Source of the DNA: Platycnemis pennipes
Lineage: Eukaryota > Arthropoda > Insecta > Odonata > Platycnemididae
Assembly (NCBI GenBank): GCA_933228895.1
Contig: OW121847.1
Coordinates: forward strand, 196,001 to 260,000
DNA length: 64,000 nucleotides
Reading direction: 5' to 3'
In this document: positions 1 through 10,570 of the stretch, in pieces
How positions within the stretch are numbered: position 1 is the first letter of the stretch
Layout: each line of letters starts with the position of its first letter
The notes under the pieces: model-generated
The model's input: the letters and a program-made list of their open reading frames with translations, nothing else
Databases searched by the model: none
Told to the model about the DNA's origin: nothing
Translations under genes and position numbers: made by a program

Positions 1-634
1 TTTTTACAAAATTTTTCTATTTTATTAAACAATTTTTCAAGTATTTTTACCATAGAGTAGAAAAATCTTTGTTGGCGGTTTTTAGCGACAAAAATATTTA
101 TGCCAAATTATAAAGCAAAGTGTTAGCTTAAATGTTTAAAGGAAAAATCCTGCCCCAATCTGCCCCCCCCCCCACCCCCCACCTTCTACTCCGATCATGA
201 TATCTACACAGAGATCCAACACCGCGGTGCGGAGCTGAGATGAGGAAATTCGTTCATAATTTGTAACAGTTAAGGATTAGTGAAAAAAAATTCTTCATTC
301 TTCCGAATTTTCACCTAAGCTTTTACATGTATGTGACAGTGGTAAGAAATTGGACTTCTTAGAAAATTTTGAAATTGTATCTCATCTGAATGTACATGGT
401 AACCGCCTGCTTAATGACCTAATTCCGTCGACCTCTTCTCCCTTGTTTTCCGTTCCGGTTCCCCCACCTCCATCTCCATAGTCTAATGCAGTTTGCCCTT
501 GTTGGTTCCTCCTGGTTTGTTCTTCCTTCCTTACCCCCACCACCTTCTCATTGTTTTTGTTAAAACTCCCCCCCCCCACCCCCTCCTTCCAAAATCTTCG
601 GGTATAAATTCACGTCCTTCTCCCTCTGTTCTTT
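1..634. other. Gene-free AT-rich DNA with C-rich tracts
   Basis: I see no coding signal here. Two C-rich tracts stand out, at 163-182 and about 568-586. The short open frames across the second tract have low-complexity composition (Gly/Glu-rich in translation) and no family motif. Confidence 0.6.
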
Positions 635-674
635 ACTCCTGATGATGACCTGCAAAGGTTGAAACCGGTTGAGT
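635..674 (+). ncRNA. Hammerhead-ribozyme-like motif, Penelope-type
   Basis: Seen: the conserved core CTGATGA (639-645) is followed by a short stem II (GACC 647-650 pairing with GGTT 657-660 around loop TGCAAA), then GAAA (661-664), the self-complementary CCGG (665-668), TT (669-670), and GAGT (671-674), which pairs with ACTC (635-638) as stem I. All three stems and both core boxes are in hammerhead order, with cleavage expected after position 670. Known: Penelope-like retroelements carry minimal hammerheads whose palindromic stem III is stable only as a dimer. Inference: this is a remnant of a Penelope-like element; no Penelope reverse transcriptase is visible nearby. Confidence 0.72.
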
Positions 675-1563
675 CTTCCAAAATAAACCGTGGAATTAAC
701 TAAGTAGTTTCTTTTTTCACTATGTCTAAATTCCACAAAGTCAACTTGCCGACCATCGATTATAGTTAAGGATTACTCAGTAAAAATGGGACAACACTCG
801 TGTTTTCCACACCAGTATATATAATGCTCATGTATATGTACCTATGACTTATGTCTATGTAAGACTTATTGATCCATTTTTTCAATGAACCCATTGCGAT
901 TTTATTTAGAAAGATAACATTTGCAAGGTTCAACGCGTTCGCCGGAAAGTCGGAAGCTTGTCTCATGAAGCTGTCGGCAACAGAGGAATATTTTCTCTTC
1001 TTAGTGAAACCCAATTTTTACCATTATACACTCACATATTTTGCTTTTCACACATTCCTGAGCCTTTTAACTGACAGCCGCTTAAACCTTCGAATAAGGA
1101 AATGGTACAGCAGTGGCCGCGGTCACTACCCGGCCGACAGCGGTAATCACCTTTGTGCCCTTTAACCCTACCTTAGCCTTTTGATTTTTATCTGGCGTTT
1201 GAGAGCTTTTATCCCTATACGGCTGAGTGTTGGTAAAGATGACTTCGATTCTTTGCTTTTCGTTTGTTGAAATGCCTCTTATTCTTTATTGCCTCGTCCT
1301 GGAAAAGGGGTTTTTGCACTTTTGCGGATCGCTTCTCTTGGACACTTACAAGGACGAATTCTACGAAGTAGCTCCCATGGGTTTTTCTACAAATGCTTGG
1401 TACCAATTGGTTGAAAAATTATCTTTTTCACGATTTCAGTGAGCAAATTAGTCAGATTTTCGTCGTGAGTGCGAAAGGATCTCAGTGCTCGTTTCACGGA
1501 AGCCAAAAACAAAAGAATTCTCTGAAGTTCAATTTCCCCAGAGCGTGACATTTTAACGTAGAG
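675..1563. other. No recognisable gene
   Basis: Short open frames on both strands overlap each other and match no family I recognise. The sequence just after the ribozyme motif (AAATAAACC around 681-690) could be the end of the Penelope-type remnant. Nothing else is supported. Confidence 0.5.
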
Positions 1564-2815
1564 GCCGAACTTGACGATGCTAAGATCGATAACAAGGTAA
1601 GTTTCCCTAGACAACTGTCTAAGTGACTTTGCGGGTATTACGTAGGGAATTTTATCCTAATTTTTATTGCTTCACCGGTGATTCATATAATTGCAATTCT
1701 GAATTAGAAAAAAATGGACCCCTCGAAAGTGACCCGAAAAGAAATGCATGTCATGATTTTCAATGCAAGTGGAAATTCGGTGTATTCCATAGGAAAATTA
1801 GCCTTGCAATATCTTCACAGTAAGTTTAATCAAGGTAAAGACATGGAAATGAAGGAAATTTTGACTAATGTCATCCACACAATTTTTTTCAATCCATACT
1901 TCAAAAAATGGGATGAATGCCATAGGACGAACGACAGGTTTAGATAAAAACTTCGCTGTTGTTTAGAAAAGGATATACTATTCCCAGCGGACATGTATAA
2001 ATATCTGCTTGGAAATCCCAACTCAGGTTGGTACCGATCATTGGTTAACATATTTCCATTGGCTCTATTTTACTCCAAGGAAATTTATATTGCATTGCAA
2101 TCTAGCTGCATGTTCTTCTGAGTTAAGAGGCAAAGAAAGACCGAAAAAAGATTTTGAGAGGTCTAGTGATAGAACTAAAAGAAGAAAAATAGCAGATTTA
2201 AGAAAGAAAGCGTCAGCAGCAGAACTATTGATAGCCATATCCATGACATTGCACTGCAAAGGGAATGACGCGGCAGCGAAAATAATAACTGAAATGACTA
2301 CAACAACCCCCACCTGAGGAAAACGAATGTTAAAAAATGGAGGTCAATGTCTGCACCTCAAAATGAGTTGACGCTCTGACGGTGATTGTTGATTGCAATT
2401 TAACGAAGTTGCAATATGAAATACTTCGCAAGTCTGCCAAAAAATGTGGACACAAGCTTTACCTTAGTTATGAAAGGGTTAGATTTCAGAAGAAAGCTTC
2501 ATACCCAGAGGGCATATGAGCAGGGGAAAAAATATGGGGGTTCGATGGCAGTTCGGGATACTCTCAATACAAGCAGGTATGGTAGGACCCGAATGCCATT
2601 CATGAAAGCATATTCGCTACATCTCTTGTACCACTTCGTCTGCTGGATGATGTGAGAGGTAGGTGAACAAGAAATAAACATTTTCGAGCTTTCACTAGCC
2701 AGCTAAATAACTTTTAATTTGTTTATGTTATTCATATTTTTCAAAAAGGTGAAGCTATCTGGTCAAATCTATGGCCATCGTCCAAGGCGATTTTGCAGGC
2801 CATTAATATTATTTA
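1564..2815 (+). pseudogene. Degenerate Transib (RAG1-like) transposase, N-terminal part, copy A1
   Basis: Transib enzymes are DDE transposases related to RAG1. Seen in order: a possible donor (AAG/gtaagt near 1596) and an acceptor (attag/AAA near 1710); an open stretch beginning MDPSKVTRKEM; a basic segment SSDRTKRRK near 2161-2190; a segment EILRKSAK near 2418-2440; then GFDGSSGYSQYKQ (2538-2576), whose Asp codon at 2544-2546 fits the first catalytic Asp of Transib/RAG1; SLVPLRLL; and finally IWSNLWPSS near 2760-2790, aligning with the IIWMNPRPSS segment of the copy at 16.3 kb. It is broken by frameshifts, a TAG at 2583-2585, and a roughly 112 bp deletion just before GFDG compared with copy A2. 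The family call rests on recognising several conserved blocks, not on a search. Confidence 0.7.
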
Positions 2816-2897
2816 TAAAAAATAATTTTATGTGCTTAATATGTAATATTTTGTTTAAAAAATTAAATATATTTAAAAGTCACGATACCAAAGTCAT

Positions 2898-3825
2898 GTT
2901 TTATGACAGTGGTATCGTACAACTTGACGCCTTAGACGTTTGAACTTCTTCAGGGACTCCACGCCTGATTCTTTTCACTGTGCCAACAATGTAAATGCTA
3001 ATTTCGTTTAGTTTTTCGTCAATTTCATTTACATGACTATCTGCCGTGGTGTCTTGTCCTGAATTTACGTACTATGTCCGAACGTAATAAGCGTAAAACA
3101 ACATTGTCAAGGAGACTTTCGTTGGGCAGATGCAAATATCTTTCCTCAGATATAGAAACCCATTGCAGAAATATTCGGAATTTACATCTGCTAACCTGAT
3201 GGAATTTACACCTGCTAACCTGATGGAATTTACATCTGCTAACCCAGAACTTGATTCCAAATTTTTCTGGTTTATTTGTATGCATGTGACCATGTACTGA
3301 GTGAATCTACACCTAGCTGTATGTAGTGGGAAAAAGCTGCTCGTTCAAGGATAGGTATTCCCTAGGACTATAGCAGGCTATACAGTTTCCCACAAAATTG
3401 CTCCATATTTCGAACACTAATGCAAATTTATCTGCATTGAGACGCTGAGATCTTGTCCCGAGAACTTCGCAACTTAGGTACTGAATGAGCTTGCGACATG
3501 TTTCGTGGCATCATCTGAGGGAAAAACGCTGGCCCCCAATCACTAGTTCATAACATATCATAATCTAGTGAACCACAATCATATGCTCCTCGTGCAAGCA
3601 TTAGTTCAATAATAGCTTCAATTTCTTTAGCAGTTGTGGTCCAATATCTCTCACCCATCTGCTTCCGCTTTAGTGCATATTTTGATATTTCGGAGCGTAC
3701 GTTCATAGATAAATAAGCATCATGCGTTATATACATAATCTTTATAAACGCTGCGTTTGCTTTTTGGTGATGGTTCCGGATTTTCTTCCAAAATATTTTT
3801 AAGTAGTTACGAAGTTAGACCGCGT
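2898..3825 (-). pseudogene. Degenerate piggyBac transposase, copy B1
   Basis: Seen on the minus strand: an N-terminal stretch from about 3825 (ILEENPEPSPKSK), then MYITHDAYLSMNVRSEISKY to YWTTTAKEIEAIIEL (3736-3548), the block EYLSLNEQLFP near 3350-3320, NKPEKFGIKFW near 3275-3240, LDNVVLRLL near 3105-3075, and GTVKRIRRGVPEE near 2985-2945. These are piggyBac transposase blocks in the right order. The first catalytic Asp (normally DEQ) reads Asn, and stops and frameshifts divide the frame. A 24 bp repeat is expanded inside it. It lies immediately downstream of Transib copy A1 in the opposite orientation, and the same arrangement recurs at 12.1-13.0 kb. Confidence 0.78.
3177..3244. repeat. 24 bp tandem repeat, about 2.8 units, inside piggyBac copy B1
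   Basis: The unit GGAATTTACATCTGCTAACC plus TGAT occurs at 3177-3200, 3201-3224 (one substitution) and, incompletely, from 3225. On the coding strand it adds eight-residue blocks in frame. The homologous site at about 12430 has only one unit, so the expansion is specific to this copy. Confidence 0.9.
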
Positions 3826-3889
3826 CCCGGGGACATGCTTAGGAGCATCGAGGTGCTTCTCCTACCCAAAGCGCGGTCAGATCTTGACT

Positions 3890-4465
3890 GTCCGTGTAAG
3901 GATACAGCTGCGACCGATTGTGAAACAAAACTCTTATCTCTACGCCGAGCCGGCTTTCCCAAGAGGGCTGGAGGGGAGCGCGAGAGGAGAAGGAAGAGAG
4001 AGAGAGAGAGAGAGACAGGAGGTGGGAAGGACCGTTAGCGGGAGTGGGGGTGGTCCGTCTGAAGCTCCGAGCAGCGCCAAAGAGAGAAACGGTTTGCGCG
4101 CACAAAATAGTGAAAACATGGTCCAGGAAATGATTCAATGCTAAGTTATTACCCGTCTGACGCCGTTGGGATTGGTGTCGTATTAAAGGAGAAGGATGAA
4201 TCCCTTAGGTGAATGGAAGAGATGTTTCAATTACGATTTGTGTATCGTAAGAAAGACAGCAGAAAAAGAGATATTTCCACCTTTTTCCAGCGCTGTAGCC
4301 TTTGAAATGAAATATACTCGAAACCTGTGTTCCATTCTCCCACATTATTTGTCCTTGTTCTAACGAACTGTGAAAACAGGTCGTCTCTATATGTCATATT
4401 ACGCTCGTAATCTTCGATCTCGCAAGAGTCTGCGCAGCCGTTTTCCGGGTAGGTATTCAACACCC
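3890..4465. repeat. Dispersed repeat R, copy 1, with (GA)n tract
   Basis: About 560 bp are nearly repeated in the same orientation at 18305-18864, from GCAGCTGCGAC/ATTGTGAAAC to GTATTCAACACCC before a TTAA. It contains a GA microsatellite (about 3995-4015). No coding signal is convincing. Because it runs from the N-terminal end of piggyBac B1 to a TTAA, it may be the 5' terminal region of that piggyBac (terminus GGGTGTTGAATAC on the minus strand); that is inference. Confidence 0.7.
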
Positions 4466-5101
4466 TTAAGGGGCCGTGGTACATAGCTGTTTTTCAGACC
4501 TATTTTTCAAGGAAGATTGCTCCAACAGGAAGCCAGATATCGGAATGCGGTTTTCAGTAACTAAAAGAGAAGGTATCAAACTATTACTCTATAATCCTAG
4601 ATTTTACGTAATAAGCCTTTTTAAAAATATATCTCGATGTAAAAATAGACCTATTTGTTGCAAATATTGGGAGACAGAGGGGCTATTTTTTAACTTTCGT
4701 TATTATAGAGTACAAGATTCAAGCTTAGTCTGTTGGATCCTTGAAAATTATTGATTTTTATTAAAAGACACGCTGTTGAGATACTCTGAAAGTAATTTAT
4801 GTTTTTCGCCAACTCCAGCCCAGGGATACGCCTCGAGAATCGTGCAAATCACTAAACAGTTCACACATTCTCCGCCTACTGCGCTACTCAAAAAGTGGCA
4901 CGGTCCCTCTACCCTATATTCTAAAACGGTAACCTTGAGGTGTTGGAGCTTGGGGGAAGGGAAAGTGAAGGCGGGCGGGAAGCAGAGGCGATTGAGACGG
5001 AGTGTCTGATTTACTGACGGATTGTTTCTTGAGTCTCTGTTTAGGTTGTTGCTCTCGGGGTGTCTAGTAATAGTCAAACTGTCTAATTGCCAAGTCTCAA
5101 A

Positions 5102-5500
5102 ATGTCATCGGAAGCGTACCGATATCGGAAAATTAAAGTAGGCAGTCGCTTGACATTTTCGATGGCGAGGAAAAAAAGAAAGGGTGAATTTTTGGCCAAG
5201 CGGAGGGAAGAAAAAAGGTAAATATTGTCATTTTTTGTGAAAACACTATCTTAATGTAGTGATATATTCATGTGTAAGTATGCAAATTTCTATTATCCGA
5301 AACAGGCGTCTCAAAATAATGGGAACAGAGTCGCACGTAGGAGGAACTTCTTGCGCTATTGAAGAAATCCCGTCCAATATTGACGATTCAGTAGCTGATG
5401 AAACTTTGCATGATTCATTTGACGATATGGCAATTGCCGAAGAAGGGAAAAACGAAGGCATATCCGGTGGAGTAACGGGAAGAAGAATTATCGACTTAAA
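5102..5500 (+). pseudogene. Spliced N-terminal transposase-like ORF of TE1, truncated
   Basis: Exon 1 runs from ATG 5102 (or an internal ATG giving MARKKRKGEFLAKR) to 5217, followed by donor AAG/gtaaat. The acceptor aacag ends at 5305 and exon 2 starts at 5306. Joining them restores an open frame in phase: a lysine/arginine-rich N-terminus, an acidic Asp/Glu-rich linker, then GRRIIDLKY near 5477-5503. Basic start plus GR(R/V)(I/V)(I/V)D is, from memory, the pattern at the front of uncharacterised Mutator/Kolobok-like transposases in arthropods. The frame is cut by the LINE remnant, so no catalytic core is present. Confidence 0.5.
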
Positions 5501-7890
5501 ATATTCAACAAATCTGTTTCGAATTTACTTAAAAGGTTTAACCTAAATTTCAACCAGCGTTCTGATAATAATTCCCAGCCTAGTTCTTCTATTAAACTCG
5601 TAACACTTATACAATTATCATAGCGGCCTTTAAGAAATCTAGTGGATCTCCTTTGCATATGCTCTAATTCTTTTATCATACCTTCCTCGTACGGATCCCA
5701 TATACTAGCGGTTATTCTAAATGAGGCCTGACAAGTGTAAAATAGCTTCTAGTACTCTCTCATCGCATTTGCCTAGAACTCTTTTTACGAATCCTGATAT
5801 ATGGTTTGCTACACTAGTTATTTCCCTGATGTGTTTCCCCCACAGCATGTCTTCAATGTTGGTGACGCCTAAGTATTTAATAAATTCTACGTTAGATATT
5901 TTCTTTTCTTTGATGCAATAATTTTTCTGGGGAAAGTTATTCTTTTTCCCAAAGTTCTTTATCGCGAATATCTTCAAATTTCATTCTAGCTGCCAACTAT
6001 CACACCAATCATCAATCGCATATAAATCCTTAGCTAAAGAATGACTATCCTCTTAATTTCTTATTTCCTTATACACTACTGCATCAGAAGAAATACGTAA
6101 ATATGAAGAGATTAGCCGACAGGACTCAGTGGAGAGCTGCGTCAAACCGATCTGAGGATTGATGACCAATGATGACTGCTGCATCATCGGCAAAAAGACG
6201 GAGCTTGCTATTTTTAGCTACTGTATTCAAGTCATTTACGGAGAGAAGAAATAAAATTGGGCCTATCACGCTGGGGAACACCCGATGTAACTTTTACTTC
6301 GTCTGAGGTGACACCATCTAATACCACCCTTTGAACGCGTTCATGTTAAGAAGTCTCCTATTCGGCCTACCATATTACTGTCACCCGTATGATGCTAACT
6401 TCGCGAGTAGTTTATAGTGGGGAACCTTGTCAAACGCTTTTCTAAATTTAAAAACGCTGCGTCTACCTGTACGTTACCTTCTCCGGAAATTAAAATATCA
6501 TGAACAAAAAGACCTATTTGATTTTCGCAAGATCGTCCCTTTCTGGACCCATGCTTTTTTGTTATCAATAAATCCTGGCTATCGAGGTGTCCCCTTATTG
6601 ATGTAACTATCATATGCTGTATAATTTTGCACGACAGTGACGTTATTGATACTGGTTTATAATTCGATGGATGTTCCCTATCACCACTTCTAAAAATTGG
6701 GATAACGTTTGCTATCTTCCAGTCTTTGGGAACCGCGTGTTCTTCGCGGGATTTGTTAAATATTACTTTAAGATACGGTGCCATTTCGAGAGCTATTTCT
6801 TTATACACACTAGCAGGAATTTCATCAGGACCTGAGGACTTGTTCGAGCTAACGTTTTTTAGTAAGGATACGATTCCGCTATAAGATACATTTATCGATC
6901 GGGGGCATTATTTGCTGAAATCGGTTTGGTATGGTTTCGAGCAAACTACGCTTAGATTGATTAAAAACGCTCTGGAAAAATAATTCAACAAATTAGCCTT
7001 ATCTAAATATTTCGCCCCTATACCCTTTCAAGGAATTAACCGTTGAAATTTTAGTTCCCTGTACTTCCCTAGCATATGATCAAAATGCTTTCGGATTCCC
7101 CTCTAGTTGTTCTCCAAGTACTTTTCTCTTGAAATCACTTTACGCTTTTCTAAGGGCTGTTTTTGCGGCTGCTTTATATGTAACGTTCGATAATTTTTTT
7201 AGATCGCTATTAGCTACATTTTTCTTAGTTTCGCTTGGATAACTCGTTGTCGTTTTAAACATTTTTTTAACCTCCGCGTTGTACCACCTTGGTTCCCTAT
7301 TCTCACTCTTATACTCACTCACCGTGTAATTTGGAGGAACTCTTTCTATGTCTGTATCACTATTTTTTCTGATGTTTAGAATTTTTCAAAAGAAGTCTGT
7401 AAGTCACGCCTAAATCCGTTAAAATCTGCTTTACTTAAATGGCAAATCTTTCTTTTTAATTTTACATTTTTGTCAGTATTGAGGGATAATTTAACGTGTA
7501 CTACCTTGTGGTCACTTATTCCATCGTTATTTTACTTTAATAACTTTTTCATGGATGTTTGAGGCAAGTAAATCGAGAACATTCTCCCTTCTATTAAGCA
7601 AATTTACTATTTGATGTACTGCGTATTATGCGAACAGGTTAAAAAATGACGAGTAGATTTCTTTGTCCCTACCCCCAGACTAATGACTACATGTTTTCCA
7701 ATCTATCGATGTTGTATTGAAATCTCCACCTTTCAATAATCTGTCGTTCGTTGGTATGAGAATTAATGTGCCTGATCTGTTTCTCGAGTTCTAATACTGA
7801 TTGTGAGTGTACATCGGAATGGGGTGGTCTGTAGTAGGCACAAAAGTATATTACTTTCAAATTACCACATTTAGACATTAACACGTGCAA
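5498..7890 (-). pseudogene. Dead Jockey/CR1/I-group LINE (endonuclease plus reverse transcriptase)
   Basis: Reading the minus strand from 7890: endonuclease tail with YYRPPHSD, an EN-RT linker (EPRWYNAEVKKMF, 7322-7140), reverse transcriptase start with DWKIANVIPIF (6808 onward) and GSRKGRSCENQ, the catalytic box LFADDAA near 6200-6180, then post-RT sequence VYKEIRN, EFIKYLGV (5977-5717) and LKGRYDNCISVTSL (5679-5488). It has many stops and frameshifts. It lacks its 3' UTR and tail: it stops inside the coding region at about 5498, abutting the TE1 exon. This is unusual for LINEs, which normally lose the 5' end. The same family gives the fragments at 42.5, 48.1, 51.1 and 53.6 kb. Confidence 0.8.
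6087..6178 (+). mobile_element. Very short RTE-type LINE 3' end inserted in the LINE RT box
   Basis: About 92 bp match the 3' end of the RTE copies elsewhere in the window (a GAAGAGATTAGCCGAC-type stretch, GTGGAGAGCTGCGTCAAACC, ending GATGACCAATGATGAC). It is flanked by direct repeats CTGCATCA at 6079-6086 and 6179-6186 (12 bp if one mismatch is allowed). Removing it joins the host LINE reading LFADDAA/VVYKEI, so it landed beside the catalytic Asp-Asp pair. Confidence 0.8.
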
Positions 7891-8415
7891 GCCAAGCTAC
7901 CAGCTGAGACCACCTCCTATTTGTTGCAGTTCTTACGGCTAAACTGTTGTCACAACAACCAATCAACGCGGCTACCCCGAAAAATTAAGTCCATTCATGA
8001 CTTGGACCGCGGACACGTTCTCCTGCAGCTACGAACCCTACTAGGGCCAGGCTGGCCAGACCGGCTCGGTTCTTAGAAAATCGTAGCGAGCACATTTCCG
8101 CGAATTCCACGTTGCCACATGGTATAATGTGGAGTCTGCCAAAGAGTTTGATCCATTCGTGTGTTGAAATGGCAACATTGCGTCTAGTGGTCAGCTATGG
8201 TACGAAAACTCCGCGGACGGAGGGACTGAGAGGGAAGGGTCATTATTGCCTCATCACCTCTGCGCAAAGAATTAAAGCGTAGAGGAGACACTGAACAAAA
8301 ATATGGCTGGTTGGGTAGGCACCGACTCTGGTAACTCTACCGGTCGACGGAAAAACTATCTCCATCATCTCAGCACTCGAAAGCGAAAAAATAATCATGT
8401 GCCACGGCCCCTTAA

Positions 8416-9215
8416 GGGTGTTGACTACGAATTCAAAGCAGCGATTTAACGGACGTCTTGCAGCTAGCTGCAGATAGTTCGGAAGTTCGCCACCACAGGA
8501 CCAAGCACAGGCGAAGGTGGGGGGAGAAGGAATTGAAGGGAGGGGATGGAATGGAGGAGAGGGGAAGGGTATTGAGGAGAGGGGGTGGAGGGGAGATCTT
8601 CAGTGTGTCGGAACGTGAACAAGTGTTGGGAAATAGATGATCCTAGAGCTGAGTCGCCTTGGAAGACTGCTATGAGAATTTGATTATGGCCCTGTATTAT
8701 TTTACTCTAGCATTTTTACAAATTGTAATTATGAATGTAAACCATTGCACAAAGTCAAGGGTGTTGACTACGAATTTAAACTTAAACTAAAGTTTAAACG
8801 AAATTAACTTTAAATAAAAATCTCTCATGAATGTGTAGGATTATAGAAGACTTGACTTATATAAGTACTTATTATGATTCGTAAATAATAATTGTGCTAA
8901 ATAGAACAAGCGCTTACATGAAATACGAGTAAAAAGTTATCAACAACCATAAATGCAAGACCAAAAGATATGGGTATCCAGGAAGGTAACTATTTGTTGG
9001 ATCGATTTTAAGTTATGTGCTATTATATGCATTCCATAGGGATAGAAATCTTGGAGAATGCAAATAGAAGAACATATAAACGGTACTTTAGTTTACTCCC
9101 TCAACTCATTACCAAAAACCATAAAGCTAATCGCAGAATATTATAGTGATCCTCATTATAAAGATGATTTACGCATCTCATATCTGCTTCAGGATTAGTA
9201 CGAAAAATACCTTCC
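8416..9215. other. No gene; repeated GGGTGTTGACTACGAATT ends
   Basis: GGGTGTTGACTACGAATT occurs directly after the TTAA at 8412-8415 and again at 8759-8776. The first looks like a terminus of another TTAA-type element (compare the ends at 4465, 18864 and 32715). The G-rich frame at 8458-8640 has no family signature. The rest is AT-rich and featureless. Confidence 0.45.
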
Positions 9216-10570
9216 GAACTTGACGATACTAAGATCGATAATGAGGTAAGTTTCCCTAGACAACTGTCTCAGTGACTTTGCGTGTATTACGTAGGGAATT
9301 CCATCCTAATTTTGATTGCTTCTCCGGTGATTCATATAATTGCAATTCTGAATAAGAAAAAAAAAGACCCCTCGAAAGTGACCCGAAAAGAAATGCATGT
9401 CATGATTTTCAATGCAAGTGGATATTCGGTGTATTCCAAAGGAAAATTATCCTTGCAATGTCTTCACAGTAACTTAAATCAAGGAAAATACATGAAAATG
9501 AAGGAAATTTTGACTAATGTCATGCACACAATTTATTCAATTCATGCTTCAAAAATGGGATGAATGTAATAGGACTAACGACAGGTTTAGATAAAAACTT
9601 CGCTGTTGTTTAGAAAAGGATATACTGTTCCCAGCGGACATGTATAAATATCTGCTTGCAAATCCCAACTCAGGTTGGTACCGTTCAATGGTTAACATAT
9701 TTCAATTGGCTGTATTTTACTCCAAGAAAATTTATATTGCATTGCAATCTAGTTGCATGTTCTTCTGAGTTAAGAGGCAAAGGAAGGCCGAAAAAAGAAT
9801 TTGAGAGGTCTAGTGATAGAACGAAAAGAAGAAAAATAGCAAATTTAAGAGAGAAAGCGTCAGCAACAGAACCATCGACAACCATATACATGACATTGCG
9901 CTGCGAAGGGAATGACGCGGCAGCGAAAATAATAACTGAAATGACTGCAACAACCCCCCCCCCCCCAAGGAAAACGAATGTTAAAAAAATGGAGGAAAAT
10001 GCCTGCAACTCAAAATGAGTTGACGCTCTGACGTTGATTGTTCATTGCAATTTAACGAAATTGCAATATGAAATACTTCGCAAGTCTGCCAAAAATGTGG
10101 ACACAAGCTTTACCCTAGTTGTGAAAGGGTTAGATTTCAGAAGAATGCTTCATACCCAGAGGGCATATCAGCAAGGGAAAAAATGTGAAGTGAGCCTTCA
10201 AGAACCGCTGAACCACACAGCCTCTCGCACTATAACATCTTCAAGATTCAGAGATGATCAGAGATGAAGGACCTTTAACCTGTTCCTCATATGCAAATAG
10301 GGGTTCGATGGCAGTTCGGGATACTCTCAATACAAGCACGTATGGTAGGAGCCGAATGCCACTGATGAAAGCATATTCGCTACATCTCTTGTACCACTTC
10401 GTCGGCTGGATGATGTGAGAGAGAGGTGAACAAGATTAAAACATTTTCGAGCAATCACTAGCCAGCTAAATAACTTTTTAATTCGTTTATATTATTCATA
10501 TTTTTCATAAAGGTGAAGCTATCTGTTCAAACCTATGGCCATCGTCCAGGGTGATTTTGCAGGCCATTAA
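9216..10570 (+). pseudogene. Degenerate Transib (RAG1-like) transposase, N-terminal part, copy A2
   Basis: Direct repeat of copy A1, starting at the same CCGAACTTGACGAT. It keeps the donor/acceptor pair, the SSDRTKRRK block, LTKLQYEILRKSAK (10046-10095), and a block EVSLQEPLNHTASR (about 10187-10230) that is deleted in A1. GFDGSSG follows from 10301 with the catalytic Asp codon at 10307-10309, then SLVPLRL and the IWSNLWPSS homologue up to about 10570. It shares the in-frame TAG (10346-10348) with A1, so both descend from an already dead copy. Confidence 0.7.

Larger units (their letters stand above)
4470..8411 (+). mobile_element. TTAA-flanked DNA transposon TE1 (Kolobok-like candidate)
   Basis: Seen: TTAA at 4466-4469 and again at 8412-8415 flank inverted ends GGGGCCGTGGTACAT (4470-4484) and ATGTGCCACGGCCCC (8397-8411), 15 bp with one mismatch. 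The flanks would rejoin as CAACACCCTTAAGGGTGTTG, and the paralogous repeat at 18865 shows a TTAA without the insertion. Interior: spliced transposase-like exons (5102-5500), then a dead LINE (5498-7890, minus). Known: piggyBac and Kolobok families duplicate TTAA. Inference: the GRRIIDL-type N-terminus fits a Kolobok/Mutator-like transposase better than piggyBac. The 3' part of the transposase is gone. Confidence 0.68.

Noticed and set aside
3995..4015. CRISPR-like or tandem-repeat array
   Set aside because: Simple GA microsatellite. No spaced direct repeats of CRISPR type occur anywhere in the window, which is in any case eukaryotic.
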